From positions 43,242 to 107,241 of the forward strand of contig NZ_SJON01000014.1 of the NCBI RefSeq assembly GCF_004331385.1: a DNA stretch of 64,000 nt, in the 5' to 3' direction. Origin of the DNA: Enterobacter quasihormaechei. Its GTDB lineage: Bacteria > Pseudomonadota > Gammaproteobacteria > Enterobacterales > Enterobacteriaceae. Each line of letters opens with the position of its first letter. Position 1 is the first letter of the stretch. The translations under genes and the position numbers were made by a program. The notes beneath the pieces are model-generated. The model was not told where the DNA came from. It searched no databases and was given only the letters and a program-made list of their open reading frames with translations. Positions 11,510 through 23,660 of the stretch are shown piece by piece.

Positions 11510-11704
11510 GCTGTCTCCCTCCTTTCATTGGCAATAAAGGTAAGTATGGACAGAGGGCAAACACGCTGCATGGGAGAGGGGTCACACGACGGCGATCGTG
11601 TTGATATCATCCGTGAAATAGCTCACAGAACATAAGAATAAACTATTTCATTACTTCGCTAATGCTGAATAATTTATTCTTACCCCGTTTTTGTGAGGAT
11701 CGTT

Positions 11705-12979
11705 ATGCAACAGGATGCGCACAAGCGTGCATTAATTGCAGGCTCCATCGGCAACTTCATTGAGTGGTATGAATTTGCGGTTTACGGTTTTCTGGCAACC
11801 GTCATTGCCAGAAACTTCTTCCAGCTTGAAGGGGAAGCGGAGCTGACCAGCCTGATCCTCACCTGGGCCTCGTTCGCCATCGCCTTTTTCTTCCGCCCGC
11901 TGGGTGCGGTGATCTTTGGCCGCATTGGCGACAGGATTGGCCGCAAGCCGACGCTGATTATTGTGCTGATACTGATGACGCTCGCCACCGCCGCTATTGG
12001 CATTGTGCCGGTCTACGCCAGCATCGGCATTGCTGCGCCGCTGATCGTTACGCTCCTGCGTATTCTGCAAGGACTGTTCGCGGGCGGAGAGTACGGCGGT
12101 GCGGTTTCGTTGATGACAGAGTTCGCCCCGCGCGGCAAGCGCGGCCTTTACGGGGCATGGCAGTCCTTCACCGTGGCGCTCGGGCTGTTAGCGGGCGCAG
12201 GCATTGTCGCGCTGCTCTCTGCCCTCCTCACGCCTGAAGCCCTGCACGACTGGGGCTGGCGCATTCCGTTCTTCCTGGCGTTGCCGATGGGTGCGGTCGC
12301 GCTATGGCTGCGGGTGAGCATGGAAGAGACGCCGAGCTTTGTGCAGCAACGGGAAAAACCGGTTATGACTCAGGCCAGCACCGCCGCCACGTTCAACACC
12401 ATTCTGATGGGCATTGGCCGGGTGATGGTCTGGTCTGCGGCGGGGTATACCTATCTGGTGATTATGCCGACCTATCTGCAATCTGCGCTGCACACCGGTT
12501 TTAACCAGGCGCTGCTGATTGCGGTGATTTCTAACATTGGGTTTGCGCTTACCATCATTCCGTCGGGCATGCTGAGCGACAGGATCGGGCGGCGAACGGT
12601 GATGATTATCGCCACCGTGCTCCTGCTGATCCTCGCCCTGCCGCTGCTGAAAATTTTACAGGCAGAATCCAGTATGCTGGCAGTTAAAGCGATGGTGGTG
12701 CTGATTGCGGGCGGTCTGGTGGGGATGCTGGCAGGGCCGGGACCGGCAATGCTGTCTGAGATGTTCCCCACGCGCGTGCGCTATACGGGGCTGGGGCTGG
12801 CCTATTCGTTATCGAACGCGATTTTTTCGGGCTGTGCGGGGTTAATCATTACCGGGCTGATTAAGCAGACGGGCAACCTGGACATTCCGGCCTACTACGT
12901 GATGGCAACGGCGGTGGTGAGTATTTTCGCGCTGATGACGCTGAGGAAGGATGACCATTTGCGGTCGTTAGAGGAGTGA
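11705..12979 (+). CDS. MFS transporter, metabolite:H+ symporter (MHS) family
   Basis: A 424-residue inner-membrane protein with twelve predicted helices. Markers of the MHS family (ProP, KgtP, ShiA, YhjE group) are the start GSIGNFIEWYEFAVYGFLA, the loop GRIGDRIGRKPTL between helices 2 and 3, the helix LLRILQGLFAGGEYGGAV, and PSGMLSDRIGRR. The substrate cannot be told; relatives carry carboxylates, shikimate or betaines with protons. The start is the ATG at 11705 preceded by GAGGAT; a GTG twelve bases upstream overlaps that ribosome-binding site and is less likely. The transporter stands alone between aidB and rlmB, where I recall no E. coli counterpart. Confidence 0.85.
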   Translation: MQQDAHKRALIAGSIGNFIEWYEFAVYGFLATVIARNFFQLEGEAELTSLILTWASFAIAFFFRPLGAVIFGRIGDRIGRKPTLIIVLILMTLATAAIGIVPVYASIGIAAPLIVTLLRILQGLFAGGEYGGAVSLMTEFAPRGKRGLYGAWQSFTVALGLLAGAGIVALLSALLTPEALHDWGWRIPFFLALPMGAVALWLRVSMEETPSFVQQREKPVMTQASTAATFNTILMGIGRVMVWSAAGYTYLVIMPTYLQSALHTGFNQALLIAVISNIGFALTIIPSGMLSDRIGRRTVMIIATVLLLILALPLLKILQAESSMLAVKAMVVLIAGGLVGMLAGPGPAMLSEMFPTRVRYTGLGLAYSLSNAIFSGCAGLIITGLIKQTGNLDIPAYYVMATAVVSIFALMTLRKDDHLRSLEE

Positions 12980-12985
12980 GGTAAA

Positions 12986-13063
12986 TGCCCGGTGGCGCTG
13001 CGCTTACCGGGCCTACGGTACCGTGCCTTTGTAGGCCGGGTAAGGCGAAGCCGCCACCCGGCA
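12986..13063. repeat. REP pair (BIME)
   Basis: Two inverted REP units: GCCCGGTGGCGCTGCGCTTA followed by CCGGGC, then GGCCGGGTAAGGCGAAGC followed by CGCCACCCGGC, joined by a short linker. They lie between the convergent 3' ends of the MHS transporter and rlmB, the usual place for such elements, and can form a long hairpin. Confidence 0.9.
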
Positions 13064-13070
13064 TAACAGG

Positions 13071-13802
13071 CTATCCGCGCTGGCGCACCGCTTCAAACAG
13101 GCAGATGCCCGTTGCAACGGAAACGTTCAGGGATGACACGCTGCCCGCCATCGGAATGCTGATCAGCTCGTCGCAGTGCTCGCGGGTCAGGCGACGCATG
13201 CCTTCACCTTCAGCACCCATCACCAGCGCCATGCGGCCGGTCATTTTGCTCTGATACAGGGTGTGATCCGCTTCACCGGCCGTGCCGACGATCCAGATAT
13301 TCTCTTCCTGCAACAGACGCATGGTGCGCGCCAGGTTAGTCACGCGGATCAGCGGAACGTTTTCCGCCGCGCCGCAGGCCACTTTTTTAGCGGTTGCGTT
13401 AAGCTGCGCGGAACGATCTCTTGGCACAATCACCGCATGCACGCCTGCTGCATCGGCGCTACGCAGGCACGCACCCAGGTTGTGCGGGTCGGTTACGCCA
13501 TCAAGGATCAGGAAGAACGGGTTATCCAGTTCAGCGATCAGATCCGGCAGATCGTTCTCCTGATACTGACGGCCCGGCTTCACGCGCGCGATGATGCCCT
13601 GGTGCACCGCGCCTTCGCTTTTCTCATCCAGATACTGGCGGTTCGCCAGCTGGATCACGACGCCCTGCGCTTCCAGCGCGTGGATCAGCGGCATCAGACG
13701 TTTGTCTTCGCGCCCTTTCAGAATAAAGACTTCCTGAAAACGCTCCGGTGCGCGCTCCAGCAGGGCCTGCACCGCGTGGATGCCGTAAATCATTTCACTC
13801 AT
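13071..13802 (-). CDS. rlmB: RlmB, 23S rRNA Gm2251 2'-O-methyltransferase
   Basis: A 243-residue SPOUT (TrmH-class) methyltransferase using S-adenosylmethionine to methylate G2251 in the 23S rRNA P loop. The N-terminal RNA-binding domain starts [20 protein letters not shown]. The knot motifs are visible: [21 protein letters not shown] (motif 1), [14 protein letters not shown] (motif 2) and [18 protein letters not shown] (motif 3). It is the last gene of the purA-nsrR-rnr-rlmB group, as in E. coli, and is followed by a REP pair. Confidence 0.97.
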   Translation of the reverse strand: MSEMIYGIHAVQALLERAPERFQEVFILKGREDKRLMPLIHALEAQGVVIQLANRQYLDEKSEGAVHQGIIARVKPGRQYQENDLPDLIAELDNPFFLILDGVTDPHNLGACLRSADAAGVHAVIVPRDRSAQLNATAKKVACGAAENVPLIRVTNLARTMRLLQEENIWIVGTAGEADHTLYQSKMTGRMALVMGAEGEGMRRLTREHCDELISIPMAGSVSSLNVSVATGICLFEAVRQRG

Positions 13803-13824
13803 TGATGGTTCTCGTAATAAATAT

Positions 13825-13864
13825 TTCCCCTCTCCCGTTGGGGAGAGGGTCAGGGTGAGGGGAA
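13825..13864. repeat. Nested palindrome between rnr and rlmB
   Basis: A 9-bp stem (CCCTCTCCC at 13828-13836, GGGAGAGGG at 13841-13849) is enclosed by a second pair of arms, TTCCCC at 13825 and GGGGAA ending at 13864, with GTCAGGGTGA between them. This pattern recurs between genes in many proteobacteria. It lacks a T tract, so it may be an mRNA-stabilising or repeat element rather than a terminator. Confidence 0.65.
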
Positions 13865-13865
13865 A

Positions 13866-16307
13866 TTACTCCGCCTGCTGTTTCTTCGCCGCGCGCTTCG
13901 CTTTGGTCGCGGCCGCTATTTTCTGGGTTTTAGTCGACGGCTTTTTCGCTTTTCGGGCGTCTTTTTTTGCCGCCTTGGGCTTCTGCTTCTTTTCGCCACG
14001 GAAGGCGCTGTCTGGCTCAAAGTTTACTCTTTTACCTGCCTGACGTCGCTTGCCGCCCGCTTTACCGTTGCCGCCTTTTTTCGCTTTCTCACGCTCGGTT
14101 TTGCCGACGTTACGCGGAGCACGCTCGCTGGAGATGAGGCTGAAGTCGATCTTACGGTCGTCCATATTTACGGCTTCAACCTTCACTTCCACCCGATCGC
14201 CCAGACGGTAGGTCTGGCCGCCGGATTCGCCGATCAGACGTTGACCGACCTGATCGAAACGGTAGTAATCATTATCGAGGCTGGAAACGTGCACCAGACC
14301 GTCGATAAACAGCTCATCCAGACGCACGAAGAAACCAAAGCCGGTGACGCTGGCAATCACGCCTTTAAAGACGTTACCAACCTGATCCAGCATAAAGTCA
14401 CACTTCAGCCAGTCCGCCACGTCGCGCGTCGCTTCATCCGCACGGCGCTCGGTCATGGAACAGTGCTGACCCAGTTGCAGCATCTCTTCCATGGAGTAGT
14501 GATACCCACCGGTTTCAGTCGTGTTGCCTTTATGGCCCTGCTCGTGCGCCAGCAGATACTTGATCGCACGGTGCAGTGACAGATCCGGATAACGGCGGAT
14601 CGGCGAGGTAAAGTGCGCGTAAGACTGCAACGCCAGACCAAAGTGGCCCCGATTTTCCGGATCGTAAATCGCCTGCTTCATGGAGCGCAGCAGCATGGTT
14701 TGCAGCATTTCCGCGTCAGGACGATCGCTGATGGATTCCAGCAGCTCGGCGTAATCGCGTGGCTCAGGCTTATTGCCGCCAGGCAGCTCCAGGCCGAGCT
14801 CAGCCAGCACGGAGCGGAATGAGGTCACGGCTTCCGTGGTTGGCTTGTCGTGGATACGGAACAGCGCAGGCTCTTTGGCTTTCTCAACGAAACGGGCCGC
14901 CGAGATGTTCGCCAGGATCATACACTCTTCAATCAGCTTGTGGGCATCGTTACGCTGGGTCTGCTCGATACGCTCGATGCGACGCTCGGCGTTAAAGATG
15001 AACTTGGCCTCTTCACTCTCAAACGAGATCCCACCGCGCTCTTCGCGCGCCTGATCCAGCGTTTTGTAGAGGTTGTGCAGTTCTTCAATGTGTTTAACCA
15101 GCGGCGCGTACTGTTCGCGCAGATCCTGATCGCCCTGCAACATATGCCAGACCTTGGTGTAGGTCAGGCGCGCATGGGAGCTCATCACCGCTTCGTAGAA
15201 CTTGTAGCCCGTCAGTCGACCTTTGCTGGAGATGGTCATTTCGCAGACCATACACAGGCGGTCCACCTGCGGGTTGAGGGAACAGAGGCCGTTAGAGAGC
15301 ACTTCCGGCAGCATCGGTACCACCTGCGACGGGAAGTACACCGACGTACCGCGGCTGCGCGCTTCGTTATCCAGCGGCGTGTGCGGACGCACGTAATAGC
15401 TTACGTCAGCGATAGCCACCCACAGACGCCAGCCACCACCGCGTTTTTTCTCACAGTACACGGCGTCATCGAAGTCGCGGGCGTCTTCACCATCAATGGT
15501 GACCAGCGGCAGGGAGCGCAGATCGACGCGGCCAGCTTTGGACTCTTCCGGCACTTCTTCACGCAGGTTTTCAATTTGATCTTCAACCGCTTTCGGCCAG
15601 ACGTACGGAATTTCATGGGTACGCAGCGCCATATCAACGGCCATGCCGGTGCCCATATTATCGCCCAGCACTTCGACGATTTTACCCACCGCTTTGGTGC
15701 GACGGGTTGGGCGCTGGGTGAGTTCTACCACCACTACAAAGCCCATGCGCGCGCCCATCACCTCTTCAGGTGGGATCAGAATATCGAAGCTCAGACGGCT
15801 GTCATCCGGCACCACAAAGCCGACGCCCGCATCGGTAAAATAGCGGCCTACAATCTGGCTGGTTTTTGGCACCAGTACGCGCACCACGCGCGCTTCGCGG
15901 CGGCCTTTACGGTCTGCACCCAGCGGCTGCGCCAGGATCTGGTCGCCGTGGATACACATCTTCATCTGTTCAGATGAGAGGTACAGATCGTCTTTACGGC
16001 CTTCCACGCGCAGGAAGCCAAAGCCGTCGCGGTGACCAATAACGGTGCCTTTCAGCAGGTCGAGGCGTTCCGGCAGCGCGTAGCACTGGCGGCGGGTAAA
16101 GACCAGCTGGCCGTCGCGCTCCATGGCGCGCAGGCGGCGGCGAAGGGCTTCAATTTGCTCTTCACCTTCAATGTTTAATTCAACGGCAAGTTCTTCACGA
16201 TTGGCGGGTTTTTCGCGTTTTGTTAAGTGTTCAATGATGAACTCGCGGCTGGGGATAGGATTCGCGTATTTTTCGGCTTCGCGTTCCTGGAAAGGATCTT
16301 GTGACAT
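13866..16307 (-). CDS. rnr: RNase R, 3'-5' exoribonuclease
   Basis: An 813-residue RNase II/RNB-family exonuclease that degrades structured RNA, including rRNA and tmRNA-tagged messages. Order of domains: N-terminal helix-turn-helix (about 20-90), two cold-shock domains, the RNB catalytic domain containing [14 protein letters not shown] with its metal-binding aspartates, an S1 domain (about 640-725), and a long Lys/Ala-rich basic tail ([15 protein letters not shown]). The ATG at 16307 follows CGGAGGA and gives the E. coli length; an earlier in-frame start is not supported. It lies 38 bp after nsrR and 63 bp before rlmB. Confidence 0.97.
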   Translation of the reverse strand: MSQDPFQEREAEKYANPIPSREFIIEHLTKREKPANREELAVELNIEGEEQIEALRRRLRAMERDGQLVFTRRQCYALPERLDLLKGTVIGHRDGFGFLRVEGRKDDLYLSSEQMKMCIHGDQILAQPLGADRKGRREARVVRVLVPKTSQIVGRYFTDAGVGFVVPDDSRLSFDILIPPEEVMGARMGFVVVVELTQRPTRRTKAVGKIVEVLGDNMGTGMAVDMALRTHEIPYVWPKAVEDQIENLREEVPEESKAGRVDLRSLPLVTIDGEDARDFDDAVYCEKKRGGGWRLWVAIADVSYYVRPHTPLDNEARSRGTSVYFPSQVVPMLPEVLSNGLCSLNPQVDRLCMVCEMTISSKGRLTGYKFYEAVMSSHARLTYTKVWHMLQGDQDLREQYAPLVKHIEELHNLYKTLDQAREERGGISFESEEAKFIFNAERRIERIEQTQRNDAHKLIEECMILANISAARFVEKAKEPALFRIHDKPTTEAVTSFRSVLAELGLELPGGNKPEPRDYAELLESISDRPDAEMLQTMLLRSMKQAIYDPENRGHFGLALQSYAHFTSPIRRYPDLSLHRAIKYLLAHEQGHKGNTTETGGYHYSMEEMLQLGQHCSMTERRADEATRDVADWLKCDFMLDQVGNVFKGVIASVTGFGFFVRLDELFIDGLVHVSSLDNDYYRFDQVGQRLIGESGGQTYRLGDRVEVKVEAVNMDDRKIDFSLISSERAPRNVGKTEREKAKKGGNGKAGGKRRQAGKRVNFEPDSAFRGEKKQKPKAAKKDARKAKKPSTKTQKIAAATKAKRAAKKQQAE

Positions 16308-16345
16308 GTCGGTTCCTCCGTTGTCAGCTCCGGTGGAAATTTTCT

Positions 16346-16771
16346 TCATTCCACCAGCAATAATTTATAAAGCGGTTGATTCTCTTCAACCAAATCGGCC
16401 AGCGTGTAGTTATCCAGTTCCATGAGAAAACTTTGCACGGCCTTTGAAAGCGCCTGTTTCAGGCGGCAAGCGGGCGTAATGTGGCAGAACGCGCTGCTAC
16501 AGTTCACCAGAGATAGTGGCTCCAGTTCACGTACCACATCGCCAATACGGATACTCTGTGCCGGTTTACCGAGACGGATCCCTCCATTCTTCCCGCGGAC
16601 GGCAGCAACGTATCCGGCACGACTAAGTTGATTGATTATTTTGACCATATGATTACGGGACACACCGTATACCTCTGTGACTTCAGAGATACTGGTCATC
16701 TTCCCATCGGGTAACGACGCCATATAAATCAGCGCGCGTAAGCCGTAATCGGTGAAACTTGTTAACTGCAC
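16346..16771 (-). CDS. nsrR: NsrR, nitric-oxide-sensing Rrf2-family repressor
   Basis: A 141-residue Rrf2 regulator. The start is a GTG at 16771 (read as [19 protein letters not shown]) with GAGG upstream; longer in-frame starts would add residues foreign to the family. A winged helix-turn-helix fills the N-terminal half. Three cysteines, Cys91, Cys96 and Cys102 in [13 protein letters not shown], ligate the iron-sulfur cluster that reacts with NO. NsrR represses nitrosative-stress genes such as hmp, ytfE and hcp. It is the second gene of the purA-nsrR-rnr-rlmB group. Confidence 0.97.
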   Translation of the reverse strand: MQLTSFTDYGLRALIYMASLPDGKMTSISEVTEVYGVSRNHMVKIINQLSRAGYVAAVRGKNGGIRLGKPAQSIRIGDVVRELEPLSLVNCSSAFCHITPACRLKQALSKAVQSFLMELDNYTLADLVEENQPLYKLLLVE

Positions 16772-16901
16772 ATCAACCTCAGGAAAAAGGGAAAACGCGG
16801 TCAAACCGCAGAGATATTCATTAATGATGATAAACCAGCCAGATAGTTAGCGGCTAATTTATTTGACAGACGGGGCGAAAAAGCGGAGATCCAGGAGCGG
16901 T

Positions 16902-16949
16902 CGCCGGATGGCGCTGCGCTTATCCGGCCTACGGGTCTCCCCGCAGGCC
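16902..16949. repeat. REP element between purA and nsrR
   Basis: CGCCGGATGGCGCTGCGCTT is followed by ATCCGGCCTACGGG, a typical REP hairpin, then a partial second unit (CCGCAGGCC). It lies just after the purA stop, in the purA-nsrR gap. Confidence 0.85.
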
Positions 16950-16963
16950 AGCAGTCACGAAGA

Positions 16964-18355
<1,392 letters not shown>

Positions 18356-18366
18356 TTAGTTTTTGA

Positions 18367-18564
18367 TCAGCCAATCGTTTTCCTCAACATGTAGTAGATA
18401 ACGATACCGGCAACCACAAGACCGCCGCCGAAACGACGCAAAATAGTGTCCGGCAGTTGGCTCATTGTCGCGATCATCCGACGCCAGGCGCGCGGATAGA
18501 GCATAGGGCCGAGGCCTTCCAGCACCAAAACCAGAGCCAGCGCGAGCCAGATCGTAGAATTCAT
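18367..18564 (-). CDS. yjeT: YjeT, small inner-membrane DUF2065 protein
   Basis: A 65-residue protein with two hydrophobic segments, about 4-20 and 47-61, separated by a basic stretch (PRAWRRMIATMSQ, ILRRFGGG). It belongs to the DUF2065 family. Its function is unknown. It lies between hflC and purA as in E. coli, but a strong hairpin upstream separates it from the hfl genes. Confidence 0.9.
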   Translation of the reverse strand: MNSTIWLALALVLVLEGLGPMLYPRAWRRMIATMSQLPDTILRRFGGGLVVAGIVIYYMLRKTIG

Positions 18565-18574
18565 TTTTCATCCT

Positions 18575-18613
18575 CATAAAAGAAAACCACCGCTCCGTGA
18601 AGAGCGGTGGTTT
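18575..18613 (-). terminator. Terminator after hflC
   Basis: A 12-bp perfect stem (AAACCACCGCTC at 18584-18595, GAGCGGTGGTTT at 18602-18613) stands 22 bases after the hflC stop. In the direction of hflC transcription it is followed by TTTTCTTTTAT. It probably ends the long amiB-to-hflC transcript before yjeT. Confidence 0.8.
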
Positions 18614-18635
18614 GAATACTCAAACGAGCCTGAGT

Positions 18636-19640
18636 TTATCGCGTTGCGTTGGCCGGCGTCTTCATATAACGGAAGAAATCGCTGTCCGGGCTGAGCACCA
18701 TCACATCCTGGTTGCTCTTGAAGCTATTCTCGTAAGCACGCAGGCTACGGATGAAGGCGTAGAAGTCTGGATCCTGACTGAATGCATCGGCAAACAGCTT
18801 CGCCGCTTCGGCATCACCTTCACCGCGCAGGATACGACCCTGACGCTCAGATTCCGCCAGCGTCTTGGTGACTTCATAGTCCGCTGCCGCGCGCAGTTTT
18901 TCCGCTTCTTCCTGACCCTGTGAACGGTGACGACGGGCTACCGCTTCACGCTCGGCGCGCATACGGTTGTAGATCGCCTCGGACACTTCCGCTGGCAGGT
19001 TGATCTGCTTGATACGCACGTCAACCACTTCGATACCCAGTGCCGCCATACTGTTCGGGTTGATCACCGGCACTTTACCGTTGGTTTCAGCCTGAACGCG
19101 TTCAGCCGCTTTGGCAATCGCATCATCCGCCGCCGGGGTTTCGACTTCATCTTCAGTGCCCGCAGAACCGGAGTTCAGCGCATCACGCACTTCCAGCGTC
19201 AGACGACCGCGAGAGTCTGTCACGATGTCTTTCACATCCAGACGACCAATCTCAGAACGCAAACGGTCAGAGAACTTACGCTTCAGCAGCACTTCTGCCT
19301 GAGAAACGTCACCACCGCCCGTTGCCAGGAAGTAGCGGCTGAAATCGCTGATGCGCCATTTGATGTAGGAATCAACGATCAGGTCTTTTTTCTCTTTGGT
19401 CACGAAACGGTCGGCCTGGTTATCCATGGTCTGGATACGCGCATCAAGCGTTTTCACTGACTGAATGAACGGGATCTTGAAGTGCAGACCCGGCTCATAA
19501 ATCACCGGACGCTTGTCACCGTCACGCACGACGCTGCTGAACTGGAACTTGATCCCACGCTCGCCCTCTTTCACCACAAAGATTGAGGTGTAGAGCACGA
19601 CCAGTGCGATAATGATGATCGCAATAACTGACTTACGCAT
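18636..19640 (-). CDS. hflC: HflC, SPFH-domain modulator of FtsH
   Basis: A 334-residue inner-membrane protein with one N-terminal helix (about 4-22, IAIIIIALVVLYTSIFVV) and a large periplasmic SPFH/Band-7 domain, then a coiled coil rich in Ala/Glu. HflC and HflK form a cage around the FtsH protease and limit its action on membrane proteins and on CII in phage lambda. It follows hflK by 2 bp. The length equals E. coli HflC. Confidence 0.97.
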   Translation of the reverse strand: MRKSVIAIIIIALVVLYTSIFVVKEGERGIKFQFSSVVRDGDKRPVIYEPGLHFKIPFIQSVKTLDARIQTMDNQADRFVTKEKKDLIVDSYIKWRISDFSRYFLATGGGDVSQAEVLLKRKFSDRLRSEIGRLDVKDIVTDSRGRLTLEVRDALNSGSAGTEDEVETPAADDAIAKAAERVQAETNGKVPVINPNSMAALGIEVVDVRIKQINLPAEVSEAIYNRMRAEREAVARRHRSQGQEEAEKLRAAADYEVTKTLAESERQGRILRGEGDAEAAKLFADAFSQDPDFYAFIRSLRAYENSFKSNQDVMVLSPDSDFFRYMKTPANATR

Positions 19641-19642
19641 CC

Positions 19643-20902
19643 TTATTCCCCCTGACGCTGGTAGTCGTTACGCTGCGCGTTAGCGCGGCGTTGGTCCATA
19701 ATGTCACCATCGTTCGAAGAAGGCGTTGTGTTCGCGCTGGTGCTGCCAGACGAGGCTGGCGGCAGACGCAGCAGGTTGTTCGCACCGCTGTTGTCTTTCG
19801 CTGCCGGTGCAGAACCGCCTTTCAGCATCTGATCCAGCGGCAGAACCATCAGGTTTCCGCCCTTGCTGTCGTTAACCAGCACTTTGCGGGTGTGGCTCAG
19901 CACTTTTTCCATGGTCTCGATATAGAGACGCTCACGGGTAATTTCCGGAGCCGCTTTATATTCCGGCAGGATGCGCGCGAAGCGAGCCACTTCACCCTGT
20001 GCTTCCAGGATGGTCTGGGTCTTATACGCGCGCGCTTCTTCCAGAATACGCTGCGCCTGACCGTTAGCACGCGGCTGAACTTCGTTGGTGTACGCTTCCG
20101 CTTCACGGATGTACTGCTGTTCGTTTTCACGTGCGGCAATCGCATCGTCAAACGCGGCCTTCACCTCTTCCGGCGGACGTGCAGCCTGGAAGTTGACGTC
20201 CAGCAGAGTAATACCCATGTTGTACGGACGGATGGTCTCTTCCAGCTCGCGCTGGGTATCGCTACGAATAACGGTACGACCTTCGGTCAGAATACGGTCC
20301 ATGGTGTATTTACCGATAACGCCACGCAGGGCGCTGTCGGTCGCCTGACGCAGGCTGTCATCCGCGCTGGTCACGCTAAACAGATAACGTTCTGGATCGG
20401 TCACGCGGTACTGCACGTTCATTTCAACGCGCACCACGTTCTCGTCAGACGTCAGCATCACGCCGGAGGCAGCCAGTTCACGGACGGACTCCACGTTAAC
20501 CGCGGTCACGTCATCGATGAAGGTCGGCTTCCAGTTCAGGCCCGGCTCAACCAGATGGCTGAACTTACCGAAACGGGTTACCACGCCGCGTTCTGCTTCT
20601 TTAATGGTGTAGAACCCGCTGGCTGCCCAGATGATTACCACCGCAGCGGCGACAATGCCCACCACACGGCCACCCATCGGCGGGCGCGGACTCTGAGTGG
20701 AATTACCACCCGAGCCAGAACCTTTTCCTCCGCCAAGGCCACCAAGCTTTTTGCTCAGTTTGCGGAAGATATCATCCAGATCCGGCGGCCCCTGCTCGCG
20801 ACCACCTTTGTTGCCATTTCCCCCAGAGTTGCCGCCTTGATTATTGCTGCTTCCCCACGGGTCGCGGTCTTGTCCGTTATTACCGGGCTGATTCCACGCC
20901 AT
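19643..20902 (-). CDS. hflK: HflK, SPFH-domain modulator of FtsH
   Basis: A 419-residue partner of HflC. The cytoplasmic N-terminal tail of about 80 residues is rich in Gly and Asn (SSNNQGGNSGGNGNKGG), followed by one membrane helix (VVGIVAAAVVIIWAASGFY, about 80-98), an SPFH domain and a long helical region. The C-terminal tail is rich in Ser/Asn. It caps FtsH together with HflC. Preceded by hflX (55 bp) and directly followed by hflC. Confidence 0.97.
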   Translation of the reverse strand: MAWNQPGNNGQDRDPWGSSNNQGGNSGGNGNKGGREQGPPDLDDIFRKLSKKLGGLGGGKGSGSGGNSTQSPRPPMGGRVVGIVAAAVVIIWAASGFYTIKEAERGVVTRFGKFSHLVEPGLNWKPTFIDDVTAVNVESVRELAASGVMLTSDENVVRVEMNVQYRVTDPERYLFSVTSADDSLRQATDSALRGVIGKYTMDRILTEGRTVIRSDTQRELEETIRPYNMGITLLDVNFQAARPPEEVKAAFDDAIAARENEQQYIREAEAYTNEVQPRANGQAQRILEEARAYKTQTILEAQGEVARFARILPEYKAAPEITRERLYIETMEKVLSHTRKVLVNDSKGGNLMVLPLDQMLKGGSAPAAKDNSGANNLLRLPPASSGSTSANTTPSSNDGDIMDQRRANAQRNDYQRQGE

Positions 20903-20957
20903 GTATATGCTCCATATTTGTTATGCAAGGGCGAATTTTCAGGCTTCCCCTTTCTGA

Positions 20958-22238
20958 TCAGACGATATAGTCCGCCAGCGCAGGTTCTTGTTTACAGAGG
21001 CGACGCCAGTCAACGATCGGCATACGCACCTGCATCCCCACGCTGCCGTCATCCTCCATCCACTCTTTTTCTATCGCCTGAAGCTGATAAAACCGGCTGC
21101 GCAGCCTGCCTTCCTGTGGCGGCAGTCGCAGCGTGTGCTGAGCTACCTCACCGGAAAGACGTTCTGTCAAAGCCTGGAAAAGCAGTGGCACACCAATCCC
21201 GGCCTGAGCAGACAGCCAGACCCGAATCGGTTTGTTCTCTTCATCACGGTCGATACGCGGCTCGAAATCGTCCAGCATATCGATCTTGTTCATCACCAAC
21301 AGGGTGGGAATTTCGTGGGCGTCGATCTCTTCGAGCACCACGTTCACCGCGTCGATGTTTTCCTGTACGCGTACGTCAGCCGCATCAATCACGTGCAGCA
21401 GCAGGGTCGCCTGACGCGTCTCCTGCAACGTCGCTTTAAACGCCGCAACCAGATCGTGCGGCAGATGGCGGATAAACCCGACGGTATCCGCCAGCACCGT
21501 TTCACCGACGTCTGCAACGTCAATACGGCGCAGCGTTGGGTCCAGGGTCGCAAACAGCTGGTCTGCGGCATACACCTGGGCCTCGGTTATCTGGTTAAAC
21601 AGGGTGGATTTACCGGCGTTGGTATAGCCCACCAGCGACACCGTTGGAATGTCGGCTTTGGTTCGCGCCCGACGCCCCTGCTCGCGCTGTTTCTCTACAC
21701 GTTCCAGACGTGAAAGGATCTGGGTAATACGCCCACGCAGTAAACGGCGGTCGGTTTCGAGCTGGGTTTCACCCGGGCCGCGCAAACCAATCCCGCCTTT
21801 TTGTCTTTCAAGGTGTGTCCAGCCACGCACCAGACGCGTCGCCAGATGGCGCAACTGCGCCAGCTCAACCTGCAACTTACCCTCGTGGGTACGCGCACGC
21901 TGAGCAAAAATATCTAAGATCAACCCCGTGCGATCGATAACACGGCATTCGCAGAGAGCTTCCAGGTTACGTTCCTGAGCCGGAGACAGCGCATGATCAA
22001 ACAGCACAACAGATGCGCCGGTTGCTTTTACGGCATCCGCAATTTCTACTGCTTTACCTTCACCAACAAAATACTTCGGGTGCGGCGCTTTACGGCTACC
22101 GGTAATCACCTGCATTGCTTCGACACCGGCGGAAGAGACCAGAGATTCAAACTCCTGGAGGTCTTCCATATCTTTGTCTTGCGAAAAATAGATGTGTACC
22201 AGCACCGCCTGCTCACCGGCGTCATAACGGTCAAACAA
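20958..22238 (-). CDS. hflX: HflX, ribosome-splitting GTPase
   Basis: A 426-residue Obg-HflX GTPase that binds the 50S subunit and rescues stalled ribosomes after heat stress. Motifs: an N-terminal HflX domain with [16 protein letters not shown] and GRGPG-type [17 protein letters not shown], then P loop GYTNAGKST, switch [10 protein letters not shown] and NKID (MNKIDML). The start is TTG at 22238 (TTG TTT GAC), seven bases after GAGG; no better ATG is in frame. Member of the amiB-to-hflC transcript, 74 bp after hfq. Confidence 0.96.
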   Translation of the reverse strand: MFDRYDAGEQAVLVHIYFSQDKDMEDLQEFESLVSSAGVEAMQVITGSRKAPHPKYFVGEGKAVEIADAVKATGASVVLFDHALSPAQERNLEALCECRVIDRTGLILDIFAQRARTHEGKLQVELAQLRHLATRLVRGWTHLERQKGGIGLRGPGETQLETDRRLLRGRITQILSRLERVEKQREQGRRARTKADIPTVSLVGYTNAGKSTLFNQITEAQVYAADQLFATLDPTLRRIDVADVGETVLADTVGFIRHLPHDLVAAFKATLQETRQATLLLHVIDAADVRVQENIDAVNVVLEEIDAHEIPTLLVMNKIDMLDDFEPRIDRDEENKPIRVWLSAQAGIGVPLLFQALTERLSGEVAQHTLRLPPQEGRLRSRFYQLQAIEKEWMEDDGSVGMQVRMPIVDWRRLCKQEPALADYIV

Positions 22239-22312
22239 GCGTAAACCTCTCTAAAAAGATCAGCGGGGAACGCAGGATCCCTGGCTCCCCGTGTGGAAAA
22301 CAGCCCAAAACC

Positions 22313-22636
<324 letters not shown>

Positions 22637-22709
22637 TTATATGCTTGTTTTGTACTTAGAACCTTGCGATTCTGAAAAATTGCGCACGATACGGCTTAAT
22701 TGTACACAT

Positions 22710-23660
22710 TCAGTCAGCGATATCACCAATAACCTCAATCACTTCGTTTAACGCCTGTTGTGGTTTTTCACTGTCTAACCAGTGAACGCCCTCCCAACCG
22801 CGCAACCAGGTGATCTGGCGCTTCGCTAACTGTCTCGTGGCGCAAACACCTCGATAAACCATTTCATCGTATGAAATCTCGCCTTCAAGATAAGACCACA
22901 TCTGGCGGTATCCCACACAACGAATGGAAGGCATGTCCGTATGCAAATCTCCACGGGCAAAAAGCGCCCGCACTTCTGCTTCAAAATCTGAAGCCAACAT
23001 CTGATGAAAACGCTGCTCAATTCGTTGATGGAGCAGTTCACGGCTCGCCGGGGCGATGGCGAACTGATGCACCTGATACGGCAGAGCGTCTCCTGACGTT
23101 TGCGTCAGTTCCGTTAAAGTTTTACCCGAAATGAAAAAAACTTCCAGTGCCCGGGAAAGCCTTTGCGGATCGTTGGGGTGGATCCGCGCTGCGGCAACCG
23201 GGTCAATCTCTTCCAGTTGCTTGTGCAAAACGTCCCACCCCTGCTCAGCCGCCTGCTGCTCAATCTTCGCTCTTACTTCCGGATCGGCCGATGGCAGAGG
23301 CGATAACCCCTCCAGCAGCGCCTTGAAGTAGAGCATCGTGCCGCCCACCAGCAGCGGTATGCGTCCCGCAGCGGTAATCTTGGCCATCTCGGCCAGGGCG
23401 TCGCGGCGAAAATCTGCTGCGGAATACGCCTGTGCCGGGTCGAGAATATCCAGTAAACGGTGCGGCGCCGCACGCAGTTCTTCTGCGCTGGGCTTCGCCG
23501 TGCCGATGTCCATCCCTCGGTAAATGAGGGCTGAATCAACGCTAATCAACTCTACTGGCAAAACTTTACGTAACTCAATGGCTAACGCCGTTTTGCCGGA
23601 GGCCGTTGGCCCCATTAAAAAAATCGCCTTTGGCAGGCTCGCCTTACTTACGTCAGTCAT
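22710..23660 (-). CDS. miaA: MiaA, tRNA dimethylallyltransferase
   Basis: A 316-residue enzyme transferring the dimethylallyl group to A37 of tRNAs that read UNN codons, the first step to ms2i6A. The P loop [11 protein letters not shown] (about 17-27) and the segments [18 protein letters not shown] and [16 protein letters not shown] are diagnostic. Its start overlaps the end of mutL by 8 bp, so translation is coupled. Followed by hfq after 85 bp. In E. coli a heat-shock promoter for miaA lies inside mutL. Confidence 0.98.
   Translation of the reverse strand: MTDVSKASLPKAIFLMGPTASGKTALAIELRKVLPVELISVDSALIYRGMDIGTAKPSAEELRAAPHRLLDILDPAQAYSAADFRRDALAEMAKITAAGRIPLLVGGTMLYFKALLEGLSPLPSADPEVRAKIEQQAAEQGWDVLHKQLEEIDPVAAARIHPNDPQRLSRALEVFFISGKTLTELTQTSGDALPYQVHQFAIAPASRELLHQRIEQRFHQMLASDFEAEVRALFARGDLHTDMPSIRCVGYRQMWSYLEGEISYDEMVYRGVCATRQLAKRQITWLRGWEGVHWLDSEKPQQALNEVIEVIGDIAD

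Noticed and set aside
11510..11704. Ada box in front of aidB
   Set aside because: I looked for the A-box and B-box spacing used by Ada and did not find a convincing match.
14850..15977. A 375-codon open frame opposite rnr
   Set aside because: Antisense shadow of a highly conserved gene; His/Arg/Phe-rich translation typical of reverse-strand reading.
19691..21439. A 582-codon open frame opposite hflK and hflX
   Set aside because: It runs antisense across two well-identified genes and the gap between them. No motif is seen.
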